Positions 20,612 through 31,162 of a stretch of 64,000 nt of DNA are shown one piece after another. Positions within the stretch are counted from its first letter, which is position 1. Each line of letters starts with the position of its first letter. The notes beneath the pieces are model-generated. The model was not told the DNA's origin, did not search any database, and saw only the letters and a program-made list of their open reading frames with translations. The stretch lies in contig NC_087071.1 in NCBI RefSeq assembly GCF_963678635.1, positions 10,861,088 through 10,925,087 of the forward strand, read 5' to 3'. The position numbers and the translations under genes were made by a program. Origin of the DNA: Symsagittifera roscoffensis (Eukaryota > Xenacoelomorpha > Acoela > Convolutidae).

Positions 20612-21781
20612 TCATAGAGTGGTGTCTATCAGCGCGCTTGTACCGATCCGGGGTCCACGTCCAGAAACCCCCTTCCACTTGCCTCGCATATAGTTAAAGC
20701 CTCGTCCCATCAGCGGTGTGCTCGACGCCCCACTTCCCTCTGTGGTCCTGGTAAGGTTCACTTCATCGAATGATGAGCTAGCGGGTACTCTGGGGGGTAG
20801 GTATATCTGCCCAGAGAACGAATCATCTCTGGAGGGTCCCTGGGGATAACTGTTGGGTCTCTGTGATCCACCCTCGTAGTTGGGATCGTATCTAGGTGGC
20901 GGCACCCCTCGATGTCGTCCTGGTGGCGCACAATAGTAGGAGTCCTCGAAGTCCGCGCCTCGTTGGCGACGCCTATTAATTCCCAGTAAACGCGCCCTCC
21001 TTGAAAAACTACGCCAGTACACGCAGCCTAATATTAAAAAGATTGCGACCAACAGCCAGATGACCAGTCCCAGTTGCACAGGTCCACTGCGCATCATCTG
21101 CCAATGAAAAGGGGTGTGTTTGCGTAAAATTTCATCAGCAAAGGGCTTGGCAATCTCCGATAGGGCTTCTTCGTCCACCGACCCCTCTGGCAACTTGATT
21201 AGATCGAGTCGGAGTGCTTCGATCATCTCGCTCCTCGCCTGCTCTCGTAAGATCTCCGGTATCATGACTCCTGGGAGGTTCTTTTCAGCTTCCTCCAAAT
21301 TCGCAAACAAGGTCCGGATCAACGGGTGTTGTCTGATCGTCACCGTTAATCCAGTCTCGTACTGGCAGGTCCGTGGATCTGGTACTAGGGCCAAAGCACC
21401 GTCTAGCGTTTCGATCCTACCATCGCAACTAGGTCGTAGAAGGCAACTTCTGCAACCGGATATAGGTTCACCCCTCTCCTTAGCTCCTCTGCTGTAGTTG
21501 AAAAGCGTATAATCATCGTCCCGTGAAGTTACCAAATAAGTTGAGTCGTCCAGGTACACAGCCGTGGGGACTTCTGGCAGAACAATCACCTCCTGAGGGC
21601 AAAACTTCAACGCATTTGTGGGCAAGTCGAAGAAGAGACTTGCTAGACAAGATGATTCACTACTTCGGGACATCGCGAAAGGTCGGAAGCAAAGCTTCAA
21701 CCGGCTGCTTCCACTGCAACGAGCTGAGATCACTTTTCCAGATACTTCTGCAAAGTTGTCCCGTCTCTCCGACACCAGCAA
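20612..21781 (-). pseudogene. Gypsy-1 envelope, membrane-anchored part (copy B)
   Basis: Identical in protein sequence to copy A: Cys-rich ectodomain, hydrophobic anchor 235-256, cytoplasmic tail with PPRY. The shared frame break with its upstream half shows that the split predates the duplication or is a real feature of the element. Confidence 0.7.
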
Positions 21782-21797
21782 GTGTGTATTTACAAAA

Positions 21798-22310
21798 TTA
21801 TACTGAGTCGCTGTCGATCCCCCATTCGCCTTCCTTGAGTATCGGAGCTAACACTATGGCCGCCGCAACTCCTCCCAGCGCTGGCTTGATCCACGTTTTT
21901 ACTCTCGTGGAGCTCCTTTCGTGCTTGCCGACGAAGATTGTAGCTCGGTTCTTCATCTCGTAGAGCACGGCCTCAATGCCTTCGTACTCAATGCCTTTGA
22001 ATGCCAGGTAGGTTAGGTTCACAAATGCTTCCGTAGTGATGTTGTCACCGCAGATCTTGCCATCCCATTCTTTCCAGCGATCCGCCAACATATACTGATG
22101 TTCCTGGAAGGCTATATCGAGGAGTGTCCGATTAATCGCAGGGACCACGGGGAATGGTACCGAAACCCAAGAAGTTTCCATTGCGCTCGCAATGATGAGG
22201 GGAGTCTCCGCCATGAAAACTGCTCCGGCGGTATGGTTGATCGTCACTGCCGATGAGGGCCATACTCCAAGTAGCAAGAAGATTGCCAGCCCGACCAGCC
22301 ATGAGTTCAT
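21798..22310 (-). pseudogene. Gypsy-1 envelope, signal-peptide part (copy B)
   Basis: Identical to copy A: signal peptide, four N-glycosylation sequons, candidate hydrophobic fusion segment near the end. TAA stop 17 bases before the anchored half. Confidence 0.65.
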
Positions 22311-22683
22311 ATGTAGATTACAATTTACGATCTAAACAGCAATAATAAAAAAAGAAAGACTAAATGAATAAGACCATCGCATCCCTAAGTATCTGATTTT
22401 CCCCTGGAATTTGGAAAACCTATAACCATTAAAGTATAACCATTAATTTCATTAAAAACTTCCCTTAAGTTTTAAGTTTTGATCTCCCCCCTTATGAAGT
22501 TATAGCAAAATTTTTTTTTTTTTGAATGCCCTATTTTTCAAACTTTTTTTTGAGGTCCTAATTTATCTAGCTAATAAGTATAACGGGGAAAGAAAGTTTT
22601 AATAGTGTTTGTCTGAGTGGTGTTGGAGTTAGCCCCGCTCGATCTCGTCAATCCCAAAGCGAACAGGAGGTCGCCGTCTACGA

Positions 22684-23493
22684 CTAGGTCGGTCCTCGCC
22701 CTCTGCCTCGTGCTCTCCCCTCAACCCCCTTTATCTTCTCTTTCGCCCAAACCCACACTTTGTCTCCCGTCGCGTACGGTTCTCCGTGAACTCTTTTCCG
22801 ATATTGATCCTTCTGGCGTCGCTGATTAGTTCCCAGTAGCTCTCGATCGCTGCTATGGGCGTCTCGGAATTGTTCGTCGAGCCATTCTACAAACCCATCC
22901 TGTGTCGGAACTTCGTCGTAGGGTTTTGGGTAGAACAGGTCGATTGGGTACTGGCATTCCTGTCCATGTACTAGATTGAAAGGGGTCGCACCGGTTGTTC
23001 GGTGGATGGTAGTATTATAGACGAAATTCAAGTAGGGCAAAACTGTATCCCATGTCCGGGAGTTGTCCGCGCAGTATCTTGAAATGACATCCGCGATTAC
23101 CCTATTATGACGTTCTACCTGTCCATTGCCTTGGGGGTGGTACGGGGAAGTGCGGGATTTCTCGATCCCCAGCAGTCGGGACATTTCGAGGATGAGATTG
23201 CTCTCAAAGTTCTTCCCTTGATCGGTGTGCATGATGTTCGGTGCCCCAAACTTGAGTACCCAGTTCTCGACTATCTCCCGGGCCACCTCTGCCGAATCCG
23301 TGGATACAAGTGGGACGACAATTGCATACTTCGTGAACAAGTCCGTCATCACTAAGATGTGCTTCGCACGAGACTTTGCTGCCAACGTCACGGGCCCTAG
23401 GATGTCCGCCGCCAATGTGTTGAATCGGATCCCCACATTAAACGGGACAAGCCCAGCGACCCTCTTTTTTTCCTCCTGTGCTCCGCGCTGCAC
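22684..23493 (-). pseudogene. Gypsy-1 integrase core (copy B)
   Basis: DDE integrase core with LAADILGPV, HTDQGKNFES and GNGQVERHNR, followed by a GKNF...TPFNLVHG block and the basic C-terminal region. It would catalyse strand transfer of the cDNA. It is one frame away from the zinc-binding domain upstream (overlap 23438-23493), so this copy is not translatable as a single pol. Confidence 0.85.
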
Positions 23494-24650
23494 AAGTGAG
23501 GCACCATTGTATCTTCTTCTCCACGTCTGTCCTCATAGTGGGCCACCAGAAACGTTGACGAATTCGAGCGAGGGTCTTCTCAACTGCAAAGTGTCCGCCG
23601 CTAATCTGCGAGGAGTGCAGCTGGTTGAGGATCTCCTTCCGCCCAGTTGCAGGAACAATCGTCTGCAATACCGGACGCAAGTCATCCCTTGGGAACCATT
23701 TTTTATAGAGCAGCCCCCCCCCCCCTCGGATACTTAGTTCGTTCCATCTAGACCAGTAAGCTAGGGCCTCGGGTCCGTACTGTATCGCCTGCTCTTTGGG
23801 AATGAGGTTTGTCCTCAGAGATGGCATATCACCCCCGTCGCCTCCCAACTCCGCCCAATAGAACACCTGAGACATTGCGTCATCCTCTCTTTGCAGAGTC
23901 GATATTTCAGAGGGCGTCCGTTCCCAGGTAATCGTTTCTTCCTCGTCCTCTTCCTGGGTCTCGCTGATCATTGTGACAGTTTCGACTTGGTGCTGCTTTG
24001 CTTTCTGTAAGGCCAATTCGCGAGACATGCGCTCTGGGCAAGACCCGAATGCCTTCTCTTTCTCCCCTGGCATCCAGTCGGGCCCTTCTTCTAGCATCCT
24101 GGAAAGGCCATCCGCATTTCCATGTTTAGCCCCAGCTCTGTGGACTACATTGAAGTCAAACTCTTGAAGTTGCTGTTGCATTCGGAAGGTCATTCCATCG
24201 GGTTCTTTCTGCCTAACGAGCCATTGAAGGCTGGAGTGGTCGGTGCGAAGGACAAATTTTACCCCCCAGATGTAGGGTTTGAACCATTTCACCGCTTGCA
24301 CCACAGCCAAGGCTTCTTTTTGTCGTTGAGTAATTCGTCTCTGTTTTTGATAGTACCCTGCTTGCGTACACAAGTGGTCTCTCCTCCCGGTTGATGACGT
24401 TCGAGAGTACGGCGCCCAAGCTGGTATTGCTCGCATCCGTGTCCAATATAAAGGTTCCCGTATAGTCAGGAAATTCCAGAACTGGGGCCGTAATAAGTTC
24501 TTTCCGTAGTCTATCGAAGGCTATCTGACATTCGTCGTTCCAGATAAAGGGCACCTTCTTTTTCGTCAAAGAGGACGGGGGACTCGCAATCCCGGTAAAG
24601 TCCTTCACAAATCGACGGTAGTAATTGCAGAATCCGAGGAAAGAACTCAC
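23438..24650 (-). pseudogene. Gypsy-1 RNase H and integrase zinc domain (copy B)
   Basis: Two frames (24213-24650 and 23438-24436) together cover the RT connection, RNase H (FILDTDASNTSLGAVL, TDHSSLQWL) and the H-x-H...C-x2-C zinc domain. 1-nt shifts occur at about 24650 (between RT and RNase H), near 24330, and at the zinc-domain/core boundary. All are also present in copy A. Confidence 0.8.
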
Positions 24651-25531
24651 CCCCTTAACTGTCTTGGCACTGGCCAGTTCTCAACCACTTCAACTTTCTT
24701 GGGATCCACTTGGATACCTTGATTTCTAATTATGTGGCTCAAATAAGTCACCTCCTTTTGTACCAACCTGCATTTCTTCGGCTTCAGTTTCAAATTTGCC
24801 TCCCGTAGTAGCTGGAAGGTAGCTTTCAGGTGTGCAAAATGGTCGTCTTTGCACTTGCTATACATCAGCACATCATCGAGGAATACTAGGGCCCACTTCC
24901 ACAGGTGGTCCCGAAACAATTCATTCATGAGCCGCTGGAACGTTCCTGGAGCATTGGACAGCCCAGAGGGCATCATAACGTACTCATAGAATCCTCCATC
25001 CGGTGTCACAAAGGCTGTCTTGTCTCGGTCTTCCTCGGCTACAGGCACTTGCCAATACCCACTCGCCAGGTCGAGGGAAAAGAAGTACTTCTGACCGTTA
25101 AGAGCATCGAACGTTTGATGTATCTTCGGAATCGGAAATGCGTCCTTGACCGTTACATCATTCAGCTTCCGATAATCCACCCAGAACCGCCAACTCCCGT
25201 CTTTCTTCGTTTGCAAGACAATTGGTGCACTATAAGGGCTTTTTGAGGGTTGAATCACCCCTTCCTCCAGCATGCTCTTAACTTTGTCCCTGATGATCGG
25301 CATTTTTGCGGGAGATGTTCGATGGGGGGGATCTTGATAGGGGTCGAGTCTCCAGTATCAACCCGATGTGTCACCAATTTAGTTTGGCCAAGTTCGGCAT
25401 CTGTCGAAGCGAACACATCTCTATAAGTACTGATCAACTGTTTCAGCCGGTCCCTCTCCGTTCCTGTCAATTCGGGAGCTGCCAGTTCTAGAATCTTCTC
25501 TATATCTTCCTTTAGATGTCGTTTAGCCTGT
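24647..25531 (-). pseudogene. Gypsy-1 reverse transcriptase
   Basis: After a TAA at 25536-25534 the pol frame continues with the RT leader (DVFASTDAELGQT) to about 25320. There it shifts by 1 nt at a run of seven C (minus strand, near 25324-25330). The RT core then reads from 25303: LQTKKDGSWRFWVDYRKLND, FSLDLASGYWQV, and the catalytic FLDD at about 24866-24890. Fingers and palm are otherwise complete. A Gypsy/Ty3 assignment is clear from the RT blocks. Confidence 0.85.
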
Positions 25532-25533
25532 AC

Positions 25534-26535
25534 TTAAAAGTCCATCGACCCTTCCTCTTGCATTCCCTGCACCTCGTGGTCCTGACTGACGGGGGGCAAA
25601 CCTTCTACAACATCCCCCATTGCATATGATGACTCAACGTTTGACCCACCAAGAGGAGTGTGTGGTTCGGTTAAGGGGGTACTATGCGACGAGTTTACGT
25701 CCCAGTAATTATCGTCCTCTGGCGGGTGTTTAGGGTATGAGGTCGCCCTCAATATTTCATATTGCAGGGGAACTATAGATCCCTCCTTCCGTCCCGTCCA
25801 GAGGTTGTCACACTGGAAATCTAACGAGCATTCATGCTCCTTTAAAGACCGAAGTCCTATGATCATTTCCGCTTTCAGCTCAGGCACCACCAGGGCTTCG
25901 ACCTCATCGTCGATTGACCCTAGCTCCAAATTAGCCGTCACCCATCCCGCGACTCCCACTTGCCTTCCATCCGCTGTTTCTAGTGTCCCTTTGTAGGGCC
26001 GTAACGGTGGGGCTGTAGTCAAATTATGGTACACCTCGCTTCGTATTAGGTTGATCGTTGCTGCCGTATCCACTAGTGCTTTTACCGGTAGCCCGCCCAA
26101 AATCGCTTCCGCTATTAGCCCGAATGGTGCTTCGGGCACTCGGCAAACACTCACGAATTCCAAGGAACTCTCTGTCTGACACTAGATACTCGTGAGGTGT
26201 TTAGGTTCTTCCAGTCGACTGGGGGTCGTTTGGTGGAATAAAGTCTGAACCTGGTCTGTTCCTCGAAAGCCTTCGCCTCTCATTTGCACCTGAGGGCTCG
26301 TCGTGGGGTCCAAGCGGTACATAGAGGGGTTTGAAGTGGGGGATGGGTGATTTATTCGCTGTTGATTCTTTATCTCGGCCGGGACAAAACCTCCCTGATG
26401 CATATTCAATGCCCCGGCCCTTGGTAGTTTAAATGATCCAAATTTTTCTGGGGGCACTCCTTCGCAAAATGACCCGGCTGGCCGCAGCCAAAACAGTTCC
26501 CACGGGGTATCTGGTTTTTCATTCCGTAACGACAT
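25534..26535 (-). pseudogene. Gypsy-1 gag-pol frameshift region and protease (TAG interrupted)
   Basis: The pol frame opens at 26535, overlapping the end of gag by 130 bases. It has a TAG at 26184-26182 and ends at a TAA at 25536-25534. Retropepsin is seen as ALVDTAATINLI, where Ala replaces the usual Gly of D-T-G, with a GLRSL-type C-terminal block. The frame relation to gag is -1, as expected for programmed frameshifting. Confidence 0.75.
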
Positions 26536-27509
26536 CCAAGGCCAGGAGATAAGTTCGAGCTATTCTCGCCGGGTTGGGGTTCGTATAGTTGTCGGGGTCG
26601 TTGGGAAGGTTCCGACCGCGGTAAGTTTTCCGGGTGGGGAACGGGGATGATAGAATTAACAAACCTAACCATCATGGCCGTCATGTTCTGTATCTGAGCT
26701 AACAGATCATTCTGGACACTCACCAGCTGGTCGATGCGGGGGTCATTGCTCACCTGCTGATGTTCCTGACTAGCTCCCACTGGTTGGTTTCGAGGGATCT
26801 GTCCGCCTACACTCCGACCAGCCTCAGCACCCGGCTCTGGGACATTTTCGGCAACCCTCGCAAGGTGCATCTTTCTCCGGTTCCGGGCCCTGGACGTTTT
26901 ATTCACAAGATCCAAGGTTTGGGCAGGGGCAACTGCTTGCGCTAGGCTTCCAAGATCTTCTCGCAGAAGTAGGTCTTGAAGGTCCACGTCAAATAGCCAG
27001 TCTATGAACTACTCTCGGTTCATATCGTCTCGAGCTTGAGCTCCCACATTTCCATTAGCAATATCTCCAAGTGATCGGATTCGCCGAGAGAATTCCGTCA
27101 AACCCTCCTTGTCTCCTTGCATCAGACTTTTGAACTCCGCCCTAGCCGCTGCTTGAGTTTGGAAGGGCATCATACGCTGGTCTAGTTCGGCCAGCATCCG
27201 TGCAAGTGTTGGCGCTGGGAAACCGTCTTCCTCCTCTCTGAAGTGGGCTGGCATGCTGGTAAATTCATCCAGAGCCCATCCTGTCAGACACGTAGGCAAC
27301 ACCATCCGAGCCTGTTCATCTTCCCATCTGTTAGCATCCGCAACCCAGGCGAAATGCTTCCTCCAGTCGGCCCAGTTTTGATAGCTACTGGAGGGAAACC
27401 GATCGGGGCGAATGGTGCCAAAGCCAAAGACTCCTTGCTGCCTGTCCAAAGCATTCGCTGCCGCCACAGCAGCCTCTGGCAATGCAGCTCTATCGTCGTT
27501 GTTCATCAT
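26406..27509 (-). pseudogene. Gypsy-1 gag (one in-frame TAG)
   Basis: The ATG at 27509 lies 59 bases after the PBS. The frame is open to 26406 except for a TAG at 27011-27009. The first 160 residues are a Ty3/Gypsy capsid (KHFAWVADANRWEDEQARM, LPTCLTGWALDEF, with a LAELDQRM block). After the stop comes a charged linker, and near the C-terminus a zinc knuckle C-x2-C-x4-H-x4-C (NCFGCGQPGHFAKECPQ). Removal of the single TAG would give about 367 codons, a normal Gypsy gag length. Confidence 0.85.
26439..26445 (-). promoter_or_regulatory. Candidate -1 ribosomal frameshift heptamer (AAATTTG)
   Basis: In the gag frame the minus strand reads A-AAT-TTG just after the zinc knuckle, which fits the X-XXY-YYZ rule. 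Slipping by -1 enters exactly the pol frame that overlaps gag there. No downstream pseudoknot was worked out. Confidence 0.4.
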
Positions 27510-27567
27510 CGTGTTTGCTCACGGGGTGGTTGTTCGATCGTTTGCAACTTCAGTCTAGGACAAAGCC

Positions 27568-27582
27568 CACCCAGGAGCGCCA
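27568..27582 (-). other. Gypsy-1 primer-binding site
   Basis: TGGCGCTCCTGGGTG on the minus strand, immediately after the 5' LTR end and 59 bases before the gag ATG. The same 15-mer is the PBS of the plus-strand element at 59817. Confidence 0.75.
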
Positions 27583-27583
27583 A

Positions 27584-28567
27584 TGTCGTCTTTAGGATTT
27601 TCACACACATTCTTGCGAAGCTATCCCTTTTACCGTGCTAAAGCAGGGGGCACTAAGGCTCGGTCTTAACGACAATCCCGAAAGGGTTATTTTAGTGGTG
27701 AATTGTCCTCTTCTGTATTCTATTGCTCCCCCTTGGTCAGTGATGCTCTTGCTCGCTATATCTCGCTTGAAGTCGCGTATAACGAATTCCTTTCTCTCAA
27801 ATGAATTCAATATATATAAGTCTGAATGAATACAAAGGGCCTACTAGTTCGGCCAGCGTATAATTTAATAATATACAACATAATGGTTTGCGATCTGTAC
27901 ACGCTTAACAATTTCTTCTCTGCGTACTCGGTCAGTACACGTGTCGACTAAGCTCTCTGTCTTGTGCTAGCTTCTGCTCTAACTAATATTCCACAAGGCA
28001 CTTCGACTTGCGTTCTTGCTTCACTCGCTGTGAAACAATTAACTGTTGTGTTCAGATAGCGACCACAACTGCGACCTCCTGAATCTTACGCTCGTTAACT
28101 CGTTCTGCCTAAAATTCGCTCTCTAACTTCCACTTCTTATCTCTATTTGTGCTCCGTTTTGTTAAATTCACGCCACTTCATATCGGTGCTGTCATCCCCT
28201 TAAGCACAACCGCCCCCTATGGTTTTCCCTTTTACCTACTCCCCCTGTCAAAGCTGACGGGTCCCAAGTCCGGGGTTTTTATCGACTTGTTCACGTTTCG
28301 TAAATACATCCCCCTGCGGTTGGCATCGTAAATCGTGTAAGTAACCGAAGTCGTATGATTCTTATTAGTTAAATCCCCCCTTCGCTACTTACTTAAATAC
28401 CAACTGACTTCGGTGTCAAATCTTGACCCAAGCAACAAAGTCATACGATCCCAATAAACTAACCATAACCCGATTTTGAACCAAATTTACTAATATTTTC
28501 CCTATCATGTTAGGATAAAATACACGGTCGTTAAGTCGAAAATTTGCTAGAATTACCGATTCTCTAT
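27584..28567 (-). repeat. 5' LTR of Gypsy-1
   Basis: It ends ...GACGACA before the PBS (minus strand) and starts near 28567, where similarity to the 3' LTR begins (the 161-bp block at 28402-28563). Length is about 980 bp. The start is approximate because the first bases differ between the two LTRs. Confidence 0.65.
27809..27822 (-). promoter_or_regulatory. TATA-like element in the Gypsy-1 LTR
   Basis: TTATATATATTG on the minus strand, about 230 bases upstream of the LTR end, is the best TATA box candidate for the element's transcription start (U3/R). Confidence 0.45.
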
Positions 28568-28569
28568 CT

Positions 28570-29100
28570 GTAAACATGGGCCCCACTATCCCCTCACACA
28601 AACTTTTAACCCCTACAGAATTTTACGCCCCTAAACTTACGAGGTGTTAAGAAGTTATGGGAGGGGGAGGTAGGTGTATGTGGGGTAGGTGTGGGGAAAG
28701 GGGCAGGGTAGGTGGAGTAGATGGGTGAGGGTGGGGTAGGTTTGGTAGATGGAATAGGCTGCGGTGAGGGGGTAAGGCAGCTTGGGGATGGGGTAGATGG
28801 GGGGTTGATGTTTAGGCGGAGTGAATAGGTGAGTGTGAGGGTAGGTGGAGATGTGTCAATTGGTGGGTTAGGGGATAGGTTGAGGCAGTGGAAGGTGTAA
28901 ATCGGCCTGTAGGGGGGACGGGCTGAATGGTTGTAAATTTGTGCGAGTTTGTGTGTTAAAATTAAGAAGAACTGAGTTAAAAGTGTGAGGGATATGATTT
29001 TGCAAAATTTAATGAAGCGCGAAGAGATTTAAAATCGAGTAGACTGCAGAAAAAGCTGCAAATTGAGCGGAAAGTTTGGAGATTACAATCCATTATATTA
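28570..29100. other. Intergenic, with a G-rich low-complexity tract (about 28655-28920)
   Basis: No gene. The plus strand carries many GGGG/GGTGGGG runs separated by TA/GT (for example around 28660-28760 and 28790-28810), a candidate G-quadruplex-forming, purine-biased tract. Confidence 0.6.
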
Positions 29101-29830
29101 CAGTGCTGATTTAAATTAACCGGACAAAACGCGTTAAAATTGAAACTTCAAACGCATTTTTCTCAAATTGGGTTGAGTTTAAGTGAAAACTTATGAAGAC
29201 AAAACTTGCTTAAAATTTTAGCAGAATTACTATGGTGTAATTTGTTTTGCGAAATTCGGGCTCAAAATTTTACCCCAAAAATGGATCATTTTGGCTTTTC
29301 TTAGTTAATCAAAAATTACGCCGAAAATACCGAGTCGATCACAGACATAGTTACATCAAAGTGAGCCCCTTACGTAGCCCAACAAACTTTATGATGAGTG
29401 TTTTCTCCAAAATATTGTATAAGTTAATTTATTTTTTTGATAGACAAAAAAGGTCGTTTTTACTATATAAAACAGCAACTTTTTATTTAAAAATAATTTT
29501 TAAACAATTTGCAATTTTTTTTGGAGAATATACCCTTCTTAAAGTTTGTTGGGCTACGTAACGGGCTCACTTTGGTATAATTATGTTTGTGATCGACTTG
29601 TTATTTTCGGCGTAATTTTTGATTAACTAAGAAAAGCCAAAATGACCCATTTTTGGGGTAAAATTTTGGGCCCGAATTTCGCAAAACAAATTACACCATA
29701 TTAATTCTGCTAAAATTTTAAGCAAGTTTTGACTTCATAAGTTTTCACTTAAACTCAACCCAATTTGAGAAAAATGCGTTTGAAGTTTCAAGTTTAACGC
29801 GTTTTGTCCGGTTAATTTAAATCAGCACTG
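29101..29830. mobile_element. 730-bp Tc1/mariner-type foldback MITE
   Basis: The ends are CAGTGCTGATTTAAATTAAC at 29101 and its reverse complement ending at 29830. Each is flanked by TA, the Tc1/mariner target duplication. The terminal inverted repeats extend about 310 bp inward (to about 29415 and from about 29520) with few mismatches, leaving a loop of about 100 bp. There is no transposase ORF, so it must be mobilised in trans. The CAGTG end and TA target fit Tc1-like elements. Confidence 0.85.
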
Positions 29831-31162
29831 TATAATGGACTTAAAATAAATTATAATCTACTTTTTTGCTTCAAAATTCATACGTCTGTGTTCAAAATAT
29901 AAATAGATACCGATGAAAAATTGCCAAGTCAATTTCAGTTATTTTTATGGATAAATAAATTAGCAAGTTTTTTTCAAAAAAACGAAGTAAAATAGCAATA
30001 TTTTATCGATGATTTAGCAATTGAACAATTTTCAAAAAAAATGCGCCAAATTAACGATAAAAAATTGCACCAATTAGTACCAGTTGTGGCTTACTACTTG
30101 CAAAGCCATCGCAAAGAAGTCACCGCTAAATCAGCGCTAATTTATCAGCGCTAATATGAAAGTTATAAGAGTTCGAGATTGTTCTGTTTTCAATACGGAT
30201 TTGACAGAGCTTAAACATGTTTTACGAGTTTGTGTTTTAGAATTATTTTTTGTTTCAAAACAAACGGCGTAACTTTTTAAATACAGGAAAAAAACCGTTA
30301 CGTCAAATTCTTAAAATTTTTTCTTCTACTACGCACTCATGTTTAATTTTTTGAACGAAGTCTCAAAAAAAATTTACTTAGCAGAATAAAATTCTATTCA
30401 AGTTTACCCTGACTTCGCACATATCAATTTTACAGTAAAATTAGTCAAATAATTTAAGAAGTGTCTACCATCTAGAATAAGTAGTCTGAAATTAGATCAA
30501 CCATAGCTTCAGATCAAATGGTTGCAGATGATTTTTCAAAACTTTTCCATCAATGACTTCCAAAAATGCTAAAATGCTGCCAAAAATGGCTAGTTAAAAG
30601 GTCAAATTTTGTGCCGAGAAAAACAAACGCTCCAAGCACAGTGTATTTTCAATTATTAAATTTTTGAACAAAGTTTCAGAAAATTATTTACCTAGCAAAA
30701 CGTTACGAAATATCATTAAACGACTCATGCAAAACATCTAATGATATGTTTTGCTTCTTTTTGCTTATGTATTTTTTTGCATAAAACTCGAAAACAATTA
30801 TAATCAATCTCTGCAAATTGTTAAGAATTGAACTTATAGTAAAAATGTTTATATGCTTTCATGAATCAGTTATAAGTTATTACAAACTTTTTAAAAAAGT
30901 GTTACAATTGCCAAAAATAGCGATCATTTCATCTGAACATGCATCAGAAGTCGTATCACAAATTCTACAACACATTGAAATAATTTTATAGATTTATTAA
31001 TTTTATAGATTTTATAGTCTTGTTTAGTAAAAAACGCCTAAATAAAAGTTTAAGTGATTAATCAATCAAGATAATGAAGAAAAGTTGCTTTGATCTCGAC
31101 AACCGCTCAGTTTTGAAGTTTCTTCCGTCTTTCAGCAATATGTGATCAAAAGTTTTGTTCAT
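29831..31162. other. AT-rich intergenic DNA between the MITE and the GPCR 3' end
   Basis: No ORF or repeat of note is seen. A possible poly(A) signal for the GPCR (AATAAA on the minus strand, 30993-30998) lies 165 bases beyond its stop. Confidence 0.5.

Larger units (their letters stand above)
20206..24731 (-). repeat. Tandem duplication, copy B (the copy continuous with RT and gag)
   Basis: It is continuous with the upstream RT frame across 24731, so this copy is the one in original context on the 5' side. Copy A is the one continuous with the 3' ORF and LTR. Confidence 0.9.
14426..28569 (-). mobile_element. Env-bearing Ty3/Gypsy element (Gypsy-1) with internal tandem duplication
   Basis: On the minus strand it has a 5' LTR (27584 to about 28567), PBS 27582-27568, gag, PR, RT, RNase H, IN, env, an extra ORF, a PPT (14591-14601) and a truncated 3' LTR (14589-14426). 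The block 14426-14586 repeats 28402-28563 with four substitutions or indels. The RNase H-IN-env half is present twice in tandem. Without the duplication the element would be about 9.6 kb. Coding frames contain isolated stops and 1-nt shifts, and the same breaks occur in both duplicate copies, so the element decayed before it was duplicated. Confidence 0.85.

Noticed and set aside
28562-28640. Continuation of the missing BEL 5' LTR beyond Gypsy-1, which would mean Gypsy-1 had simply inserted into it
   Set aside because: The sequence after 28567 does not resemble 5762-6194, the part of the BEL LTR that should resume.
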